A stretch of DNA of 64,000 nt, taken from assembly GCF_000350225.1 (NCBI RefSeq), contig NW_005178764.1, positions 170,993 to 234,992 on the forward strand, read 5' to 3'. Under the pieces are notes generated by a model, which worked only from the letters and a program-made list of their open reading frames with translations, was not told the origin of the DNA and did not search any database. Made by a program: the position numbers and the translations under genes. Below, in pieces: positions 34,409 to 43,790 of this stretch. The DNA comes from Chondrus crispus. Its lineage: Eukaryota > Rhodophyta > Florideophyceae > Gigartinales > Gigartinaceae. Position 1 is the stretch's first letter, and every line of letters begins with the position of its first letter.

Positions 34409-35467
34409 ATGAAGGCCCGGTCCGCTGGTCGACCCCCGAAGAGTCCCACGTCCTTGCAACCAATACTACCCACCACTCGTCTACCCCGCTCCGCAGCATC
34501 GGTAAAGCCCTTGTCCCTTCAACGGCTCCGCGTTCTATACGCAGACTTAAAGGCCCGCGATGCCAAATCCAAGTACCCCTGGCGTACCCTCATCCTCGTT
34601 TTTCTTTCCTTTGTTCTGCTTTCCGTCGTCCAGTTTGTTTGCACCACAACCATGGGTGCCATGTCAATCAAAGTCAACCTCCCGACCTATTCTATCTACC
34701 ACAAGTACAACCAGATCTTCTATGAAGATTCAGATTTCGCCTACATACCCGAATCCAAGATCTTCATGACCACCACGTCCAAAGTAGGCTCCACGACCTT
34801 GTGGACCTGGCTGCACAAGGGCCTATCTGGCAAGTCTAGCGATAAAGAATGCAAAGGCTCCCAAGTTACAAACTTTCAGGCTCCTTGTTGGCAGGGAAAA
34901 GTCCTTCATCCACACAACATGACCGACTTAGAGCGATGGAAAATCTTGAATGACCCTGAAGTCCTGCGCATCGCCATAACCCGCAACCCATTTGAAAGGA
35001 TTCTTTCGGCATGGAAGTCCAAAGCCGCATGCGAAAGCGATGACTTTGGTACAGATGTCAGAGAAAGAGACCGTCTCATTCCCGGTATGCTTCGCCAGGC
35101 CCAAATGAGGAAAGGTGCATCCTGTCTCAGTATAACCAGCTTCGCTGAAGTATTGGACAAGCTTCGAAGAATGTCTGAACGGGATGACTTCGACATGACA
35201 CTTTTGGACAAGCACTTTCGACCCCAAGAATTTCATTTTGATATCATCAACTATCAATACATCCTGGATGTCAGTATGTTGGACAATGTGACCGCCTTGC
35301 AACCAATTGTTAGGCGCATGCCATTTCCAGAGTTACTCACTGAAGGACCTACCAAGTTAAGCTCGTCACGACCGGCGTATCAGACTCTTTCTGAACCCAC
35401 AGCTGCCCTTCTATACAAATTCGCCATTCTCACTGAGGGACTGCCGCAAGAAATAAGAATACCATGA
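34409..35467 (+). CDS. Carbohydrate sulfotransferase, family 2 (type II membrane)
   Basis: This 352-residue single-exon gene starts at an ATG after a pyrimidine-rich leader. A basic cytosolic tail (1-58), one transmembrane anchor (about 60-79) and a lumenal catalytic domain follow the type II Golgi plan. The 5'-phosphosulfate loop is at 121-130 (TTTSKVGSTT), and the 3'-phosphate-binding RNPFERILSAW is at 192-202, as in PAPS-dependent sulfotransferase family 2 (HNK-1/chondroitin type). It should transfer sulfate from PAPS to a glycan in the Golgi. In red algae the family is expanded and is thought to sulfate galactans, so a role in cell-wall polysaccharide sulfation is a fair inference. The acceptor is not known from sequence. 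The convergent neighbour ends 230 bp downstream. Confidence 0.9.
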   Translation: MKARSAGRPPKSPTSLQPILPTTRLPRSAASVKPLSLQRLRVLYADLKARDAKSKYPWRTLILVFLSFVLLSVVQFVCTTTMGAMSIKVNLPTYSIYHKYNQIFYEDSDFAYIPESKIFMTTTSKVGSTTLWTWLHKGLSGKSSDKECKGSQVTNFQAPCWQGKVLHPHNMTDLERWKILNDPEVLRIAITRNPFERILSAWKSKAACESDDFGTDVRERDRLIPGMLRQAQMRKGASCLSITSFAEVLDKLRRMSERDDFDMTLLDKHFRPQEFHFDIINYQYILDVSMLDNVTALQPIVRRMPFPELLTEGPTKLSSSRPAYQTLSEPTAALLYKFAILTEGLPQEIRIP

Positions 35468-35696
35468 GTCATTAGGTTGATGTACAAAGGCTCGCACAAG
35501 AATGCCCATAGATAACCAAATCACTCACACAGTTCTCATTGCAAACATCTGTGGGGCCATGACAGCAGTTGGAAGACATCATTATCTCCCAACTTCCACA
35601 CTTGGTCCCTTCAGACAAAAGGCAATTGGCACCAAGACGTGCTCAGGAGGACAATTTTATGCACCTGTTGGCCATTGGCGTCCTTGAACTCGTATA

Positions 35697-37406
35697 TTAT
35701 GTAGTGCTTTTGTTCATCACAAGACAAGGCTTTCCCGAACCATCGCGACCTTTTTCGTGTAAACAATAAACCTCCTTGGACTCAGTGCATTGAAGAATCT
35801 TCGAGCCTTCCCCGAGATCAGCGACCTGAATAAGTTTGGTCCCAGTCGTCGAAACCCATCCGTGAATGGTAGCTGGGTTCCCGTACACAAGTGCATGCGC
35901 TGGTATGTCTTTGGTAACAACAGCGCCAGCCCCAATGAATGAATAACTGCCGATGCGCACACCGCAGACAATTGTTGCATTTGCGCCGATCGTTGCTCCT
36001 TTTCCAATTGTTGTCGGAAGGTAGTCATCTTTTCTACTGACGTGGGAACGGGGGTTTTTAACATTGGTCAATACACAACTGGGCCCCAAAAACACATCGT
36101 CTGCAATTGTCACGGCATCGTAGAGGGAGACGTTGTTCTGGACCTTGACGTTTCGCCCCAGGGAAGCCTTTCCACCGATGTATACGTTCTGACCGACGTT
36201 GCATGACGGTCCGAGTTTTGCTCCGGGCATGATATGCGAAAAGTGCCAAATCTTGGTACCAGGGCCAATAACAGCACCGCTGTCAACTACGGCAGTGCTA
36301 TGAACAAAAACTTGTGGGCACTGTGTCCCAGTCGAAAGGTCCACTCGAGCACCGTCCCTGCTGAGCGAGTCAGCGGCTGCAGAGAGCACTTTCAATACCC
36401 GAATGCCCTCCTTGCCGTCAGTTTGCGGGGGTTTATCACTTGACTGGCATTCCAGAAAATGCTCCACTGCGAGTGCCAGAGGAGGCTTATCCACGAGTTC
36501 TCCAATACGGTCCCTCGATTCGTTGGATTTGGTCAAACTGCTTATGAGATCTTCTTCTTGCTTTTCAATGACGACTCCTGAGCCATCAGCTTTTCTTTTA
36601 GCCGACCATTTGAATCCTTGAATTTTCGGAGCTCTGTCATCTGGCATGGCCTCGTTTAAAATAAGAGCCCCCTTCGAGCCATACACAATGAGGCGACGCT
36701 CCTTCAATGGATGAAGCCAGCTTGCTTCGATTTGAGCTTGCACACCGTCTGCAAATCTGAGACTCATATCGATATAGTCATCGATACCACACGTCACGAC
36801 CTTTTGGCCCACGCATTGTACTGTAGCTGGTTCTTGATCCCCACAGATAGATAGTAAGATTGAGATATCATGGGGGGCGAAGCTCCACAAGACGTTCTCC
36901 TCCGTTCGAACGGTACCAAAGTTCATGCGAGACATACGTACCCTGGTAACCTCTCCAACGAAGCCGGTGCGGACAAGTTGTAACAGACGGCGATGTTGTA
37001 AACTATACTGAAGTAAGTGATCGACCATTAGAGTTACTTTTTTATAACTTGCGAGACGGGTAAGCTCTGCGGCGTGTTGAACATTGACGCAGAGTGGCTT
37101 TTCAACCAGCACATGTCTACTAGCATGGATAGCTTGCTTGGCAATGGAGTAGTGAGTGGCAGGGGGCGTGGCAACGACAATAGAAGCTTCTGGATGAGCC
37201 TGCATAGCTGAGGATAAAGCACCGAAGTACTCGACCTGTGTGTCCGGACTGAGACGTTCACGCGCTTGGTCGAGGGCGTTGGGATGTGGGTCGACGACCG
37301 CGACAAGCGCTTGGAGCTGATACGCAGTAGAGACGTGATTCAGACCCCATTTTCCTGCGCCAACTACGATTAGCTTGGATTTCTTTTCAGCAAGAAATGA
37401 AAGCAT
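35697..37406 (-). CDS. Fused sugar-nucleotide dehydrogenase / N-acetyltransferase (WbpB-WbpD type)
   Basis: One 569-residue frame carries two enzymes. Residues 11-260 are a Gfo/Idh/MocA oxidoreductase: the Rossmann loop VVGAGKWG is at 14-21, the EKP signature at 102-104, and a likely active-site WSFAPHD at 174-180. Residues 365-525 are a left-handed beta-helix acyltransferase with IWHFSHIMPGAKLG, CNVGQNVYIGG, NNVSLYDAVTIADDVFLG and GATIGANATIVCG, the pattern of WbpD/WlbB. In bacteria, WbpB oxidizes C3 of UDP-GlcNAc-uronate and WbpD acetylates the 3-amino product, toward di-N-acetylated uronic acids of surface glycans. The intermediate aminotransferase is not encoded here. A 40-residue tail is unmatched. 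The gene is intron-less and bacterial in style, so horizontal transfer is plausible. It is divergent from the PTH2 gene, with 321 bp between starts. Confidence 0.88.
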   Translation of the reverse strand: MLSFLAEKKSKLIVVGAGKWGLNHVSTAYQLQALVAVVDPHPNALDQARERLSPDTQVEYFGALSSAMQAHPEASIVVATPPATHYSIAKQAIHASRHVLVEKPLCVNVQHAAELTRLASYKKVTLMVDHLLQYSLQHRRLLQLVRTGFVGEVTRVRMSRMNFGTVRTEENVLWSFAPHDISILLSICGDQEPATVQCVGQKVVTCGIDDYIDMSLRFADGVQAQIEASWLHPLKERRLIVYGSKGALILNEAMPDDRAPKIQGFKWSAKRKADGSGVVIEKQEEDLISSLTKSNESRDRIGELVDKPPLALAVEHFLECQSSDKPPQTDGKEGIRVLKVLSAAADSLSRDGARVDLSTGTQCPQVFVHSTAVVDSGAVIGPGTKIWHFSHIMPGAKLGPSCNVGQNVYIGGKASLGRNVKVQNNVSLYDAVTIADDVFLGPSCVLTNVKNPRSHVSRKDDYLPTTIGKGATIGANATIVCGVRIGSYSFIGAGAVVTKDIPAHALVYGNPATIHGWVSTTGTKLIQVADLGEGSKILQCTESKEVYCLHEKGRDGSGKPCLVMNKSTT

Positions 37407-37727
37407 GATGTGATGCAGAGGAAGAGTGGGTGAATTCGGAAGAAGACGAGGGAACAGAAACGCGATGAGTTGCGGCGGTCTGCTCTAGCTAGGAAAGCTT
37501 TGTTCTTTGACAATGCTTGCAATGGGACTGCAAGAGTCGGATTGCATTTACCGTCTGAAAATAACAGTAAAGTATACGTTTTTATCCCTTTGAGAACAAC
37601 ACCTAGCTTTCATTGAAACGTGTCAAAAAGCATTTTGGCGACCCACGTGTCACTCTCCTTCCTTCGTTCAGTAAGGTACCCCTTTCAGGCGGTATCTCTA
37701 CAGTCGGCTTAAACGACAGCGGCTCAA

Positions 37728-38505
37728 ATGATACAGATGCGCAACGCATCTTCTGCCTTTGCAGCATCACCCCCGCTTCGTGTACATTCTCCTTCGCGGA
37801 GAAAGATCTGTTGTAGATCTTTTCCATCCAGAATACCGACCATGTCATCGCCCTTTTCACTTCGTGACACCCTTGCCGGTGGAATAGGAGTAACTACCGG
37901 CTTCGTATTGGGATTATTCACGCGCACAGTTTTCCGCCGCTTTCGCCCGCAACTAACAAGTCAATATTCTTCAGATTCTGAGGAAGACATTGGATGGGAA
38001 CCAGCGGGCTCTGTAGGTGAGGCTCACAAGCTCGTGCTGTGCGTGCGCACTGACCTTAAGATGAGCAAAGGTAAAATTGCTGCTCAAGTCGGACATGCCA
38101 CAATTGGCGCTTACAAGCGCGCAGAGACAAGAAACCCAACTGCTTTAAGAATTTGGGAGCACAACGCGCAACCAAAGATTGCCCTTCAAGTCAGTAGCAG
38201 GCATCAGGCAGAAGCACTCGACCGCGAGGCCAGAAGACGAGGCTTGGTCACCTACATGGTCCACGACGCAGGGAGAACGCAGATTGCTGCGGTACGTTGA
38301 ATGAACTTTTGCATAGTGATGGTCATGGATTTTCAAGGTGACTTGAACAATTGGATTACCTTATTCTTTTAAGAAAGTACTAACTTATCGCAATTACGCT
38401 ACTCGCCTTGCGACTAAACAAAAGGGAAGCTTGACGGTCCTTGCCGTTGGCCCCGGTCCAGATAGCTTGGTGAACCAGGTGACGGGATCATTGAGACTGC
38501 TGTAA
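37728..38505 (+). CDS. PTRH2: Peptidyl-tRNA hydrolase 2, two exons
   Basis: The enzyme frees peptides from peptidyl-tRNA that drops off ribosomes. Exon 1 (37728-38291) and exon 2 (38425-38505) give 214 residues. An N-terminal membrane segment (about 51-66, [17 protein letters not shown] region) resembles the mitochondrial anchor of eukaryotic PTH2. The catalytic fold starts at [20 protein letters not shown] and [11 protein letters not shown], with the conserved [10 protein letters not shown] near the splice site. Exon 2 supplies [12 protein letters not shown] and [11 protein letters not shown], the usual C-terminus, which the unspliced frame lacks. An alternative start is Met39. The stop lies 45 bp from the stop of the convergent GH16 gene. 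Confidence 0.92.
38292..38424 (+). other. Spliceosomal intron of the PTH2 gene
   Basis: A GTACGT donor and an AAAAG acceptor enclose 133 nt in phase 0. A perfect TACTAAC branch site is at 38378-38384, about 40 nt before the acceptor. Splicing restores the conserved PTH2 C-terminus exactly. Confidence 0.9.
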
Positions 38506-38550
38506 CAAAAAGATTGCCAGCGATGCATCATGGGAGCAGAGAGCCATTGC

Positions 38551-39456
38551 TCACGACCTCGCTTTCCTGTGAGTGGCAAGCCAATGCAGGATACAAGAGA
38601 AAGTTAGTTTGAGAGTTTTTTTGAGGTGAGAGAGTTTTGAACGCGTTCGACTCGTGTGCACTGACCTGTTCCACGATCGCACGTAGAAGATTTCAAACGC
38701 GTTTGGCAACGAGTTCTTGTGACAACCACCAGTTTCGGGCAACCCGAACCAAATCGGAAATGCCTCGGAATCTAATTGAAGGTGCAACGGTTGATGGAAG
38801 TACTCGTTTTTTTCTTCTCTCACAAGCTTATCATTCAAGTACCACTGGATCTTATCCTCTTGCCAGTTGAACCCAACCTTCACGGGTTGTGCGCTGAGGT
38901 CAAAACCAGCATCATAGACTTGCGGAGAACTCATTTTGACACCGTTGGGATTGCGATGGACGTGCATATTCGTATTAAACAGCTGCTTGTACGGCTTACC
39001 AAAGCTTGTTGGTTTGTCGCTAGTTGAATACTCAAAAACGTCAAGTTCAGTCCACTCATTTGGTGTGTTGTAGGCAAACCAAAATGCACTAGAGATTTTG
39101 CTATCCATCATGCGACAGTAAATCTCAAAGTAACCGTAGAGACTTCTTTTGCGAGTTCTTACGAAAGCTGTGGAAAAGTCCTTGTACATAGAAGGAAAGT
39201 ATGCAGGAGGGTTGTCCTCTCTTGACCGCAACTTCATGGATCCATTCTGGACAATCACATTGTCTTTTTTGAAGAAGGATGGCGCTCTTCCCTTCCATGT
39301 GGGGTTGATGGTCTCCCAGCGCTGTCTTCTCATCCACGAATCTGTTAGAGACCGTTCGAATTCATCAGACATTTCCCAGTTTTGGACCCAGCAGTGGTTC
39401 GGTCCAGGGTCGATCCTTGGCGGTGTCTTGAACGGTTCGTGGCGCGGTTTACTCAT
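38551..39456 (-). CDS. Glycoside hydrolase family 16 enzyme
   Basis: The unspliced frame gives 301 residues; splicing an intron at 38567-38665 gives 268. The GH16 catalytic signature E-x-D-x-x-E is present as ELDVFE at residues 137-142 (Glu137 nucleophile, Glu142 acid/base), preceded by GYFEIYCRMM and AFWFAYN, as in agarase/carrageenase-like members. This family cleaves beta-1,3 or beta-1,4 galactan or glucan bonds. In a red alga a role in wall galactan remodelling is plausible, but the substrate cannot be read from the sequence. I see no signal peptide at this ATG, and a stop lies in frame upstream. Either an upstream exon is missing or the protein is not secreted by the usual route. Confidence 0.88.
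   Translation of the reverse strand: MSKPRHEPFKTPPRIDPGPNHCWVQNWEMSDEFERSLTDSWMRRQRWETINPTWKGRAPSFFKKDNVIVQNGSMKLRSREDNPPAYFPSMYKDFSTAFVRTRKRSLYGYFEIYCRMMDSKISSAFWFAYNTPNEWTELDVFEYSTSDKPTSFGKPYKQLFNTNMHVHRNPNGVKMSSPQVYDAGFDLSAQPVKVGFNWQEDKIQWYLNDKLVREEKNEYFHQPLHLQLDSEAFPIWFGLPETGGCHKNSLPNAFEIFYVRSWNRSVHTSRTRSKLSHLKKTLKLTFSCILHWLATHRKARS
38567..38665 (-). other. Probable in-frame intron near the 3' end of the GH16 gene
   Basis: On the minus strand the donor is AACAG/GTCAGT and the acceptor CACTCACAG/G, with ACTAAC at 38603-38608 as branch site. The length of 99 nt is a multiple of three and contains no stop, so retained and spliced forms share the same end (KARS). The spliced form ends the jelly roll at FYVRSWNR, as is usual for GH16. 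Confidence 0.7.
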
Positions 39457-40144
39457 GCTGTTCTGTGCTGTTTCACAGTTGTTCCAGAACAGCAGCGGCG
39501 GTCTTAAATTCTCAGATCGTAGAAACAGAAAAGCTAGTGCTGGTCAATACGTTTCCTGTATCGGAGAGAATAGTACATAGCGATGCCTCCCTCTTCTGCT
39601 CCTCTCTTTCGATACTGCAAAAAAGACCATGCTTTGCGAATTGAAAGCAAAAGTGCGCAGGGCCCGTTGAGTGGGTTGCACGTTTGTCCTTTGCCCTTTG
39701 TAGATCGAAGTGTGGCTCGAGGACGTCTCTTGCTACCCCTCTGGGGCTCAAAACCTACATCTTGTGTTCTCCAGCAAGACAATGGCCAAAAAAACCTCAG
39801 GGCATGTTGAAGGGCGAATTCATCTTTTGGCCCGATGCACAAATATCACTTGCGGGTCGTTCGTTCCTATTGGTGTGAGTCTTCTCCTTGACAACAGCTA
39901 CGTAGAATCTAGTTTCCATCCGACCGGGGCTTGTCCTCATATGAGGACAGCTCTTTTTTTGCAAAAATATATAAATTAAATTGAACATTCAAAAGCTACC
40001 TACTTTGGACACTATTTTCTTAACGCGCTTGTTTGCGGCAATAACATCTTGTACTGTAGAACCCCAGGATGGCAGCTTTGACTACTAGTTCCCTTTTAAA
40101 CTGGCGTTTTTGGTTTCGAATTTTTTATACGCGGTTTTAAGGTG
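39457..40144. other. Intergenic stretch upstream of the GH16 gene
   Basis: No gene recognised. Short frames on both strands near 39530-39840 lack known domains. The last 200 bases are AT-rich and lead into the inverted repeat that marks the transposon block. Confidence 0.5.
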
Positions 40145-40198
40145 GTTTAAAAAAAGAGAATTTTTTTACGTACCCCTTTTATTTTGGAATGTTACGTA
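40145..40198 (+). repeat. Left arm of a 7.5-kb-spaced inverted repeat (probable MULE TIR)
   Basis: The stretch containing AAAGAGAAT, then TTACGTACCCC, TTTTATTTTGGAAT and GTTACGTA is complementary to 47684-47744 with few mismatches and a 4-base gap. The pogo-like element at 40199 is inserted at the TA that ends this arm. Confidence 0.75.
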
Positions 40199-40730
40199 CA
40201 GTGGGGACCACGATATAAGAGCACCCCGTGCCAACCCCTTCATACTGCTCTTAATCCGAGTTTGCTATGTACTATTCAAGAATCCCGCACAGGATGCCCA
40301 TCTTACTCCTTAGAACGCTGTAGCATCTCACCAATAAGCAGTTGCCTGGACCCGTGCTGCGACCAATTCCAAAACGCTTCATCACAGAAGAGGCGCTCGC
40401 GCCATTTTGAAGACAACGCGCAGCCTCGGCTTTCCCTTTCACCGAAAGGCGCTTGCGCCTCTTCAGCGAGCCGTGAGCCACCGGTGGAAAGTGAGAGGTC
40501 ATTTCGGAGCACCGTATTGATCCGTGCGTCGGAGAAACGGAACAGGCGGACTGTGGGCGAGACTTCTGAGATGCGTTTGAAATACCAGGCGAGAAAGGGA
40601 CTGTGTGATTGCAATTACAGTGTTTGATGGTGCTTGAAGTTATGATACCGTGCCAAGCGAAAATGGTGCTCTTACTGCGAGGTCGTTCTTATTCAAAGTG
40701 CTCTTATATCGCGACCCCCCCCCCCAGGTG
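40199..40730 (-). mobile_element. pogo-like nonautonomous element with HTH remnant
   Basis: Ends are CAGTGGGGACCACGATATAA on the left and, on the opposite strand, a G-rich end followed by TCGCGATATAAGAGCAC. GATATAAGAGCAC is shared, and a second TAAGAGCAC or GCTCTTAAT copy lies inside each end. TA precedes the left end. On the minus strand, 40272-40502 encodes a Psq/CENP-B-type helix-turn-helix start (KRRKRLSVKGKAEAARCLQ, then VMKRFGIGRST) with frameshifts after it. The DDE part is absent. The right boundary is approximate because of a C-tract. Confidence 0.6.
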
Positions 40731-40866
40731 AAGCTACACATACACGGGTGGGTTTAAAGCTTGCATGCACACGTTACATAAATAGGCACTGAGTGTGTAT
40801 TTGAAGCTACACATACACGGGTAGCTTGCATGCACACGTTACATAAATAGGCACTGAGTGCGTATT
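40730..40866. repeat. Tandem duplication, two units of about 65-73 bp
   Basis: The unit starting GAAGCTACACATACACGGGT and ending GGCACTGAGTG(T/C)GTATTT is present twice. The first copy has an 8-base insertion (GGGTTTAA) relative to the second. It contains CACGTTACATAAATAGGCAC in both copies, including a TATA-like ACATAAATA. Confidence 0.85.
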
Positions 40867-41131
40867 TGCAGATTCATGCAAACTTTCTCTTTCTGCACTT
40901 TAAATTCACTCCGCTACAGGCACCTTGTCATAAGTCAGTCTTTCGGATTTTGGGGATTTTATTTTAAAAAAGAGCTTTTGCAGACGAGCGAAGTTTTCAA
41001 GCCACGGAGGATTTCGATGGAACGACGGTGGATACATACCGGGATCGGAAATCCTCCCTCCATACCGAATTAAGCGGCGATCTCTTTACTGTTGGCGCAC
41101 CTGCTGATACCGCATCAAAACTTCATGAGCT

Positions 41132-41719
41132 ATGCTCCCCTCCACTTCTGCCCCAGCCCGTATTGCTGACAAAGAACTGGAGCGACTCAGACAAATGGGT
41201 ACGGCTGTCAAAGAGGCAGGTGTCGGAGGGTATGTCGAGGTAGTCCCAGATGAGTCCGAAGCAGAACGTTCCGTTGGTGGTACGATATTCTATACCGCTG
41301 TACCGAAAGACACAAGTATTTGCGTTTTGGAACCCAACTTTCCCGTTCCATGTAGTCCTATGATATTGAAAAGGATTGCAACAGGTCAAGAACGTCGTCA
41401 CGGGAATGAAGTCGGATGGGCATGCTCTGCCATAGAACGACGAACAATTGGTGGGGATAACCATCCTGTACGGTTGCGAGCTACGTGCATATTTGCTGGT
41501 ATTAGGCGCTTTTCGAAAAATCCTTTGACCTCAGTTTCTAACGCCAATCTTCGTGACAGAAATTCCAAGAAGTGCAGATGTGAAGCAATGATCTCTGCCA
41601 TACCCGTTGGAAAAATGGTAGTCTTAGCTTTGCTCTCGAAGTGGCAGCCAGAAATGCCATGCGGGATTCGGCTATCATATATTCAAATTCGGATACGACA
41701 CACATGCATACTCAAATGA
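41132..41719 (+). CDS. Possible N-terminal region of the MULE transposase
   Basis: The open frame of 195 codons precedes the MULE core and partly overlaps it in another frame. The part RLRATCIFAGIRRF to KKCRCEAMISA has cysteines and a spacing that faintly recall FAR1-type zinc-finger N-termini of MULE transposases, but I cannot confirm this. It could also be an unrelated or spurious frame. Confidence 0.25.
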   Translation: MLPSTSAPARIADKELERLRQMGTAVKEAGVGGYVEVVPDESEAERSVGGTIFYTAVPKDTSICVLEPNFPVPCSPMILKRIATGQERRHGNEVGWACSAIERRTIGGDNHPVRLRATCIFAGIRRFSKNPLTSVSNANLRDRNSKKCRCEAMISAIPVGKMVVLALLSKWQPEMPCGIRLSYIQIRIRHTCILK

Positions 41720-43778
41720 TGAAAACTAAGAGCAAATCTCCTTTGGAGTCTTCAATATCTGACGAGTCTTCCATTTCAAATTCCAAGGAACCCTGCCCAG
41801 GTTTCGTCATTATCACAAATTGCATCACTAGGCACACGAACCACAAGCCGCGAGCCGCAGTTGGCGATATGAAGCTTCAGCGACTAGCTTCATCCATTGA
41901 AGCTGTGCACGTTCTACGTGCGACTCAATTCTTGAGAAGGGCAGTTCCAGATGTCTTTGTGCCTGCAACGGTCGTTCGTAATGCGCTTGCAGCGCTTCGA
42001 AGACAAGAAGATGACGCTACTGTCGCTCAAGATCTCTTTGGTGACATGCACCGCGCAGGAGATTTAACGCACATTTCCGTTGGTAGATCGGATGAACGGA
42101 TACTAAACTACATATTCTTCGCGCCACGCGGGGCGCGAGAGCTTATTACCAGATGTGGTGATGTCGTCACTATCGATTCAACTCACCATATGACCAGGTA
42201 TGACTATAAGACAACATGGTTAATCGCGGTTGACTCACTAGGGAAATCTAGATGCACATCTGTTCGTCTTACTTTGCGCGAGGACGCACGCACAATGTCT
42301 GGGATGCTTGCAGATTGGGCTATGGAAATGCGACCTGTGAATTCACCAGATCCTGTCCCGCTCCCTCGTGTCGTCTTTACAGATGACGACTGAGGGCTTT
42401 CGGAGGCGCTGTCAATGGCACCCGATGCTGACGCGCGGATGCACCTTCTATGCATTTGGCACCTTATCGGTAACAATGTGTACTCACACGTTGCCAACTG
42501 CCTGGAAGGCGGACCTAGCAACTGGATTCTTTCTCAATCGCAGATAGATGAAGTTCGTGGGAGCCCAACTGAGGGAGGGTTCGATCGCCTTTGGAACGAA
42601 ATGATCTTGCGTTGGTTTCCAATGAATCCCGAAAACTTTCGACAGCAACAACGTGCTCGTAAGTATTTACAGCACCACGTTTATTCGAAACGAACCAGAT
42701 GGGCATTGTGTTTTTCCCAACCGCTCCAACTTTGGGAGTGCAAAGCACACAGCGCTCTGAAAGTTTTCACGCTTTGTTGAAGAAAAACATACCAGAGTCA
42801 AGCTCGCTTGCTAATTTTATTGACCGCATCCTTAATCTTATCGAAAGGCAAAGTCAGAAGAAGAAACTCGCAATAGAAGGCCTCGACGAGCTCCCTTCGG
42901 CACTGGATACTTGCCCACGGACGAGTCACATTATTCGACAAGAGGCGAAACGCCATCGCCTGTCACGGGCCGCAGCAAGGATGCTTGTTAGCGAGCTCAA
43001 TGCAACCTCTCGAATGAGTGCGAAAATTATTGAAAGTGATGCCGGGGATACTGGTTCCAGAGACGACCCCGTCCCCGCTCGTGTGGAATACGTGTTGCCA
43101 CAAGCAGTGGCTGAACGAACATCTATGACTGTTGTGAATTTGACTGCAGCAGTTGCGTTTGCTGGCAACTCTCCATTGTCATGGCGCGGGGTACTTTGTT
43201 CTCGAATACCAGATGACGCCTGTCCCTGCATGTTCTCCTCTCAATTTTCGCTCCCGTGTCGCCATATTCTAGCAGCAGCTTTCGAGGTCTGCATCGCGGC
43301 GGCAGCCCACAGTGATCGTCGATTCACCGACCTCCTCGCAGGACTCGATATTTTGCACGAATACAACTTCATGGAGTACATCACTTTGCATTTGATCGGA
43401 GAGCGAGGGAGCGTATCGAAATCTGATTCAGATGCGATAGTCGCATCTTCTTCAAAAAAAGATGGCATTGTCATCGAGTTCGATTCGACAAGGAGAGTCG
43501 AGATGAGTAGCCAGATGCAAACCGGACGTGAAGCCTTTGTTGCCGAGCGAGTCAATTCTTCCGATGGCAGTGAAGAATCATTCACGAGCAGCTTGAAAGC
43601 ACAGATGCGTTCATGGTGTACAAATGGTTCTAGAGCCCCGTGCGATTATCAACGCAAAGATTTTCCATTTCTCGACAGTGCCGAGTCCCGCAGACAAATT
43701 TACGGATCAATAGCTTCACTGGGGCGTGAGCTCGCTTCCTTATGCTCCTCATCAGAAGGGGGCGTTCTGTGTTGCTGA
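41641..43778 (+). pseudogene. Mutator-like (MULE) transposase with SWIM finger
   Basis: The DDE core begins near 42160 with DVVTIDSTHHM (first Asp), TTWLIAVDSLG and, at about 42374, VFTDDD (second Asp). TGA at 42391-42393 interrupts the frame, which goes on with LSEALSMAPDADARM and LCIWHLIGNNV, the typical MULE sequence after the second Asp. A frameshift near 42700 moves the reading to GVQSTQRSESFHALLK, which contains the likely catalytic Glu. The SWIM zinc finger CPC...CRHIL is at 43222-43269. Another stop, TGA 43776-43778, separates it from the next frame. It would have cut and pasted DNA with long TIRs. Confidence 0.88.
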
Positions 43779-43790
43779 AAAATCGGAAAG

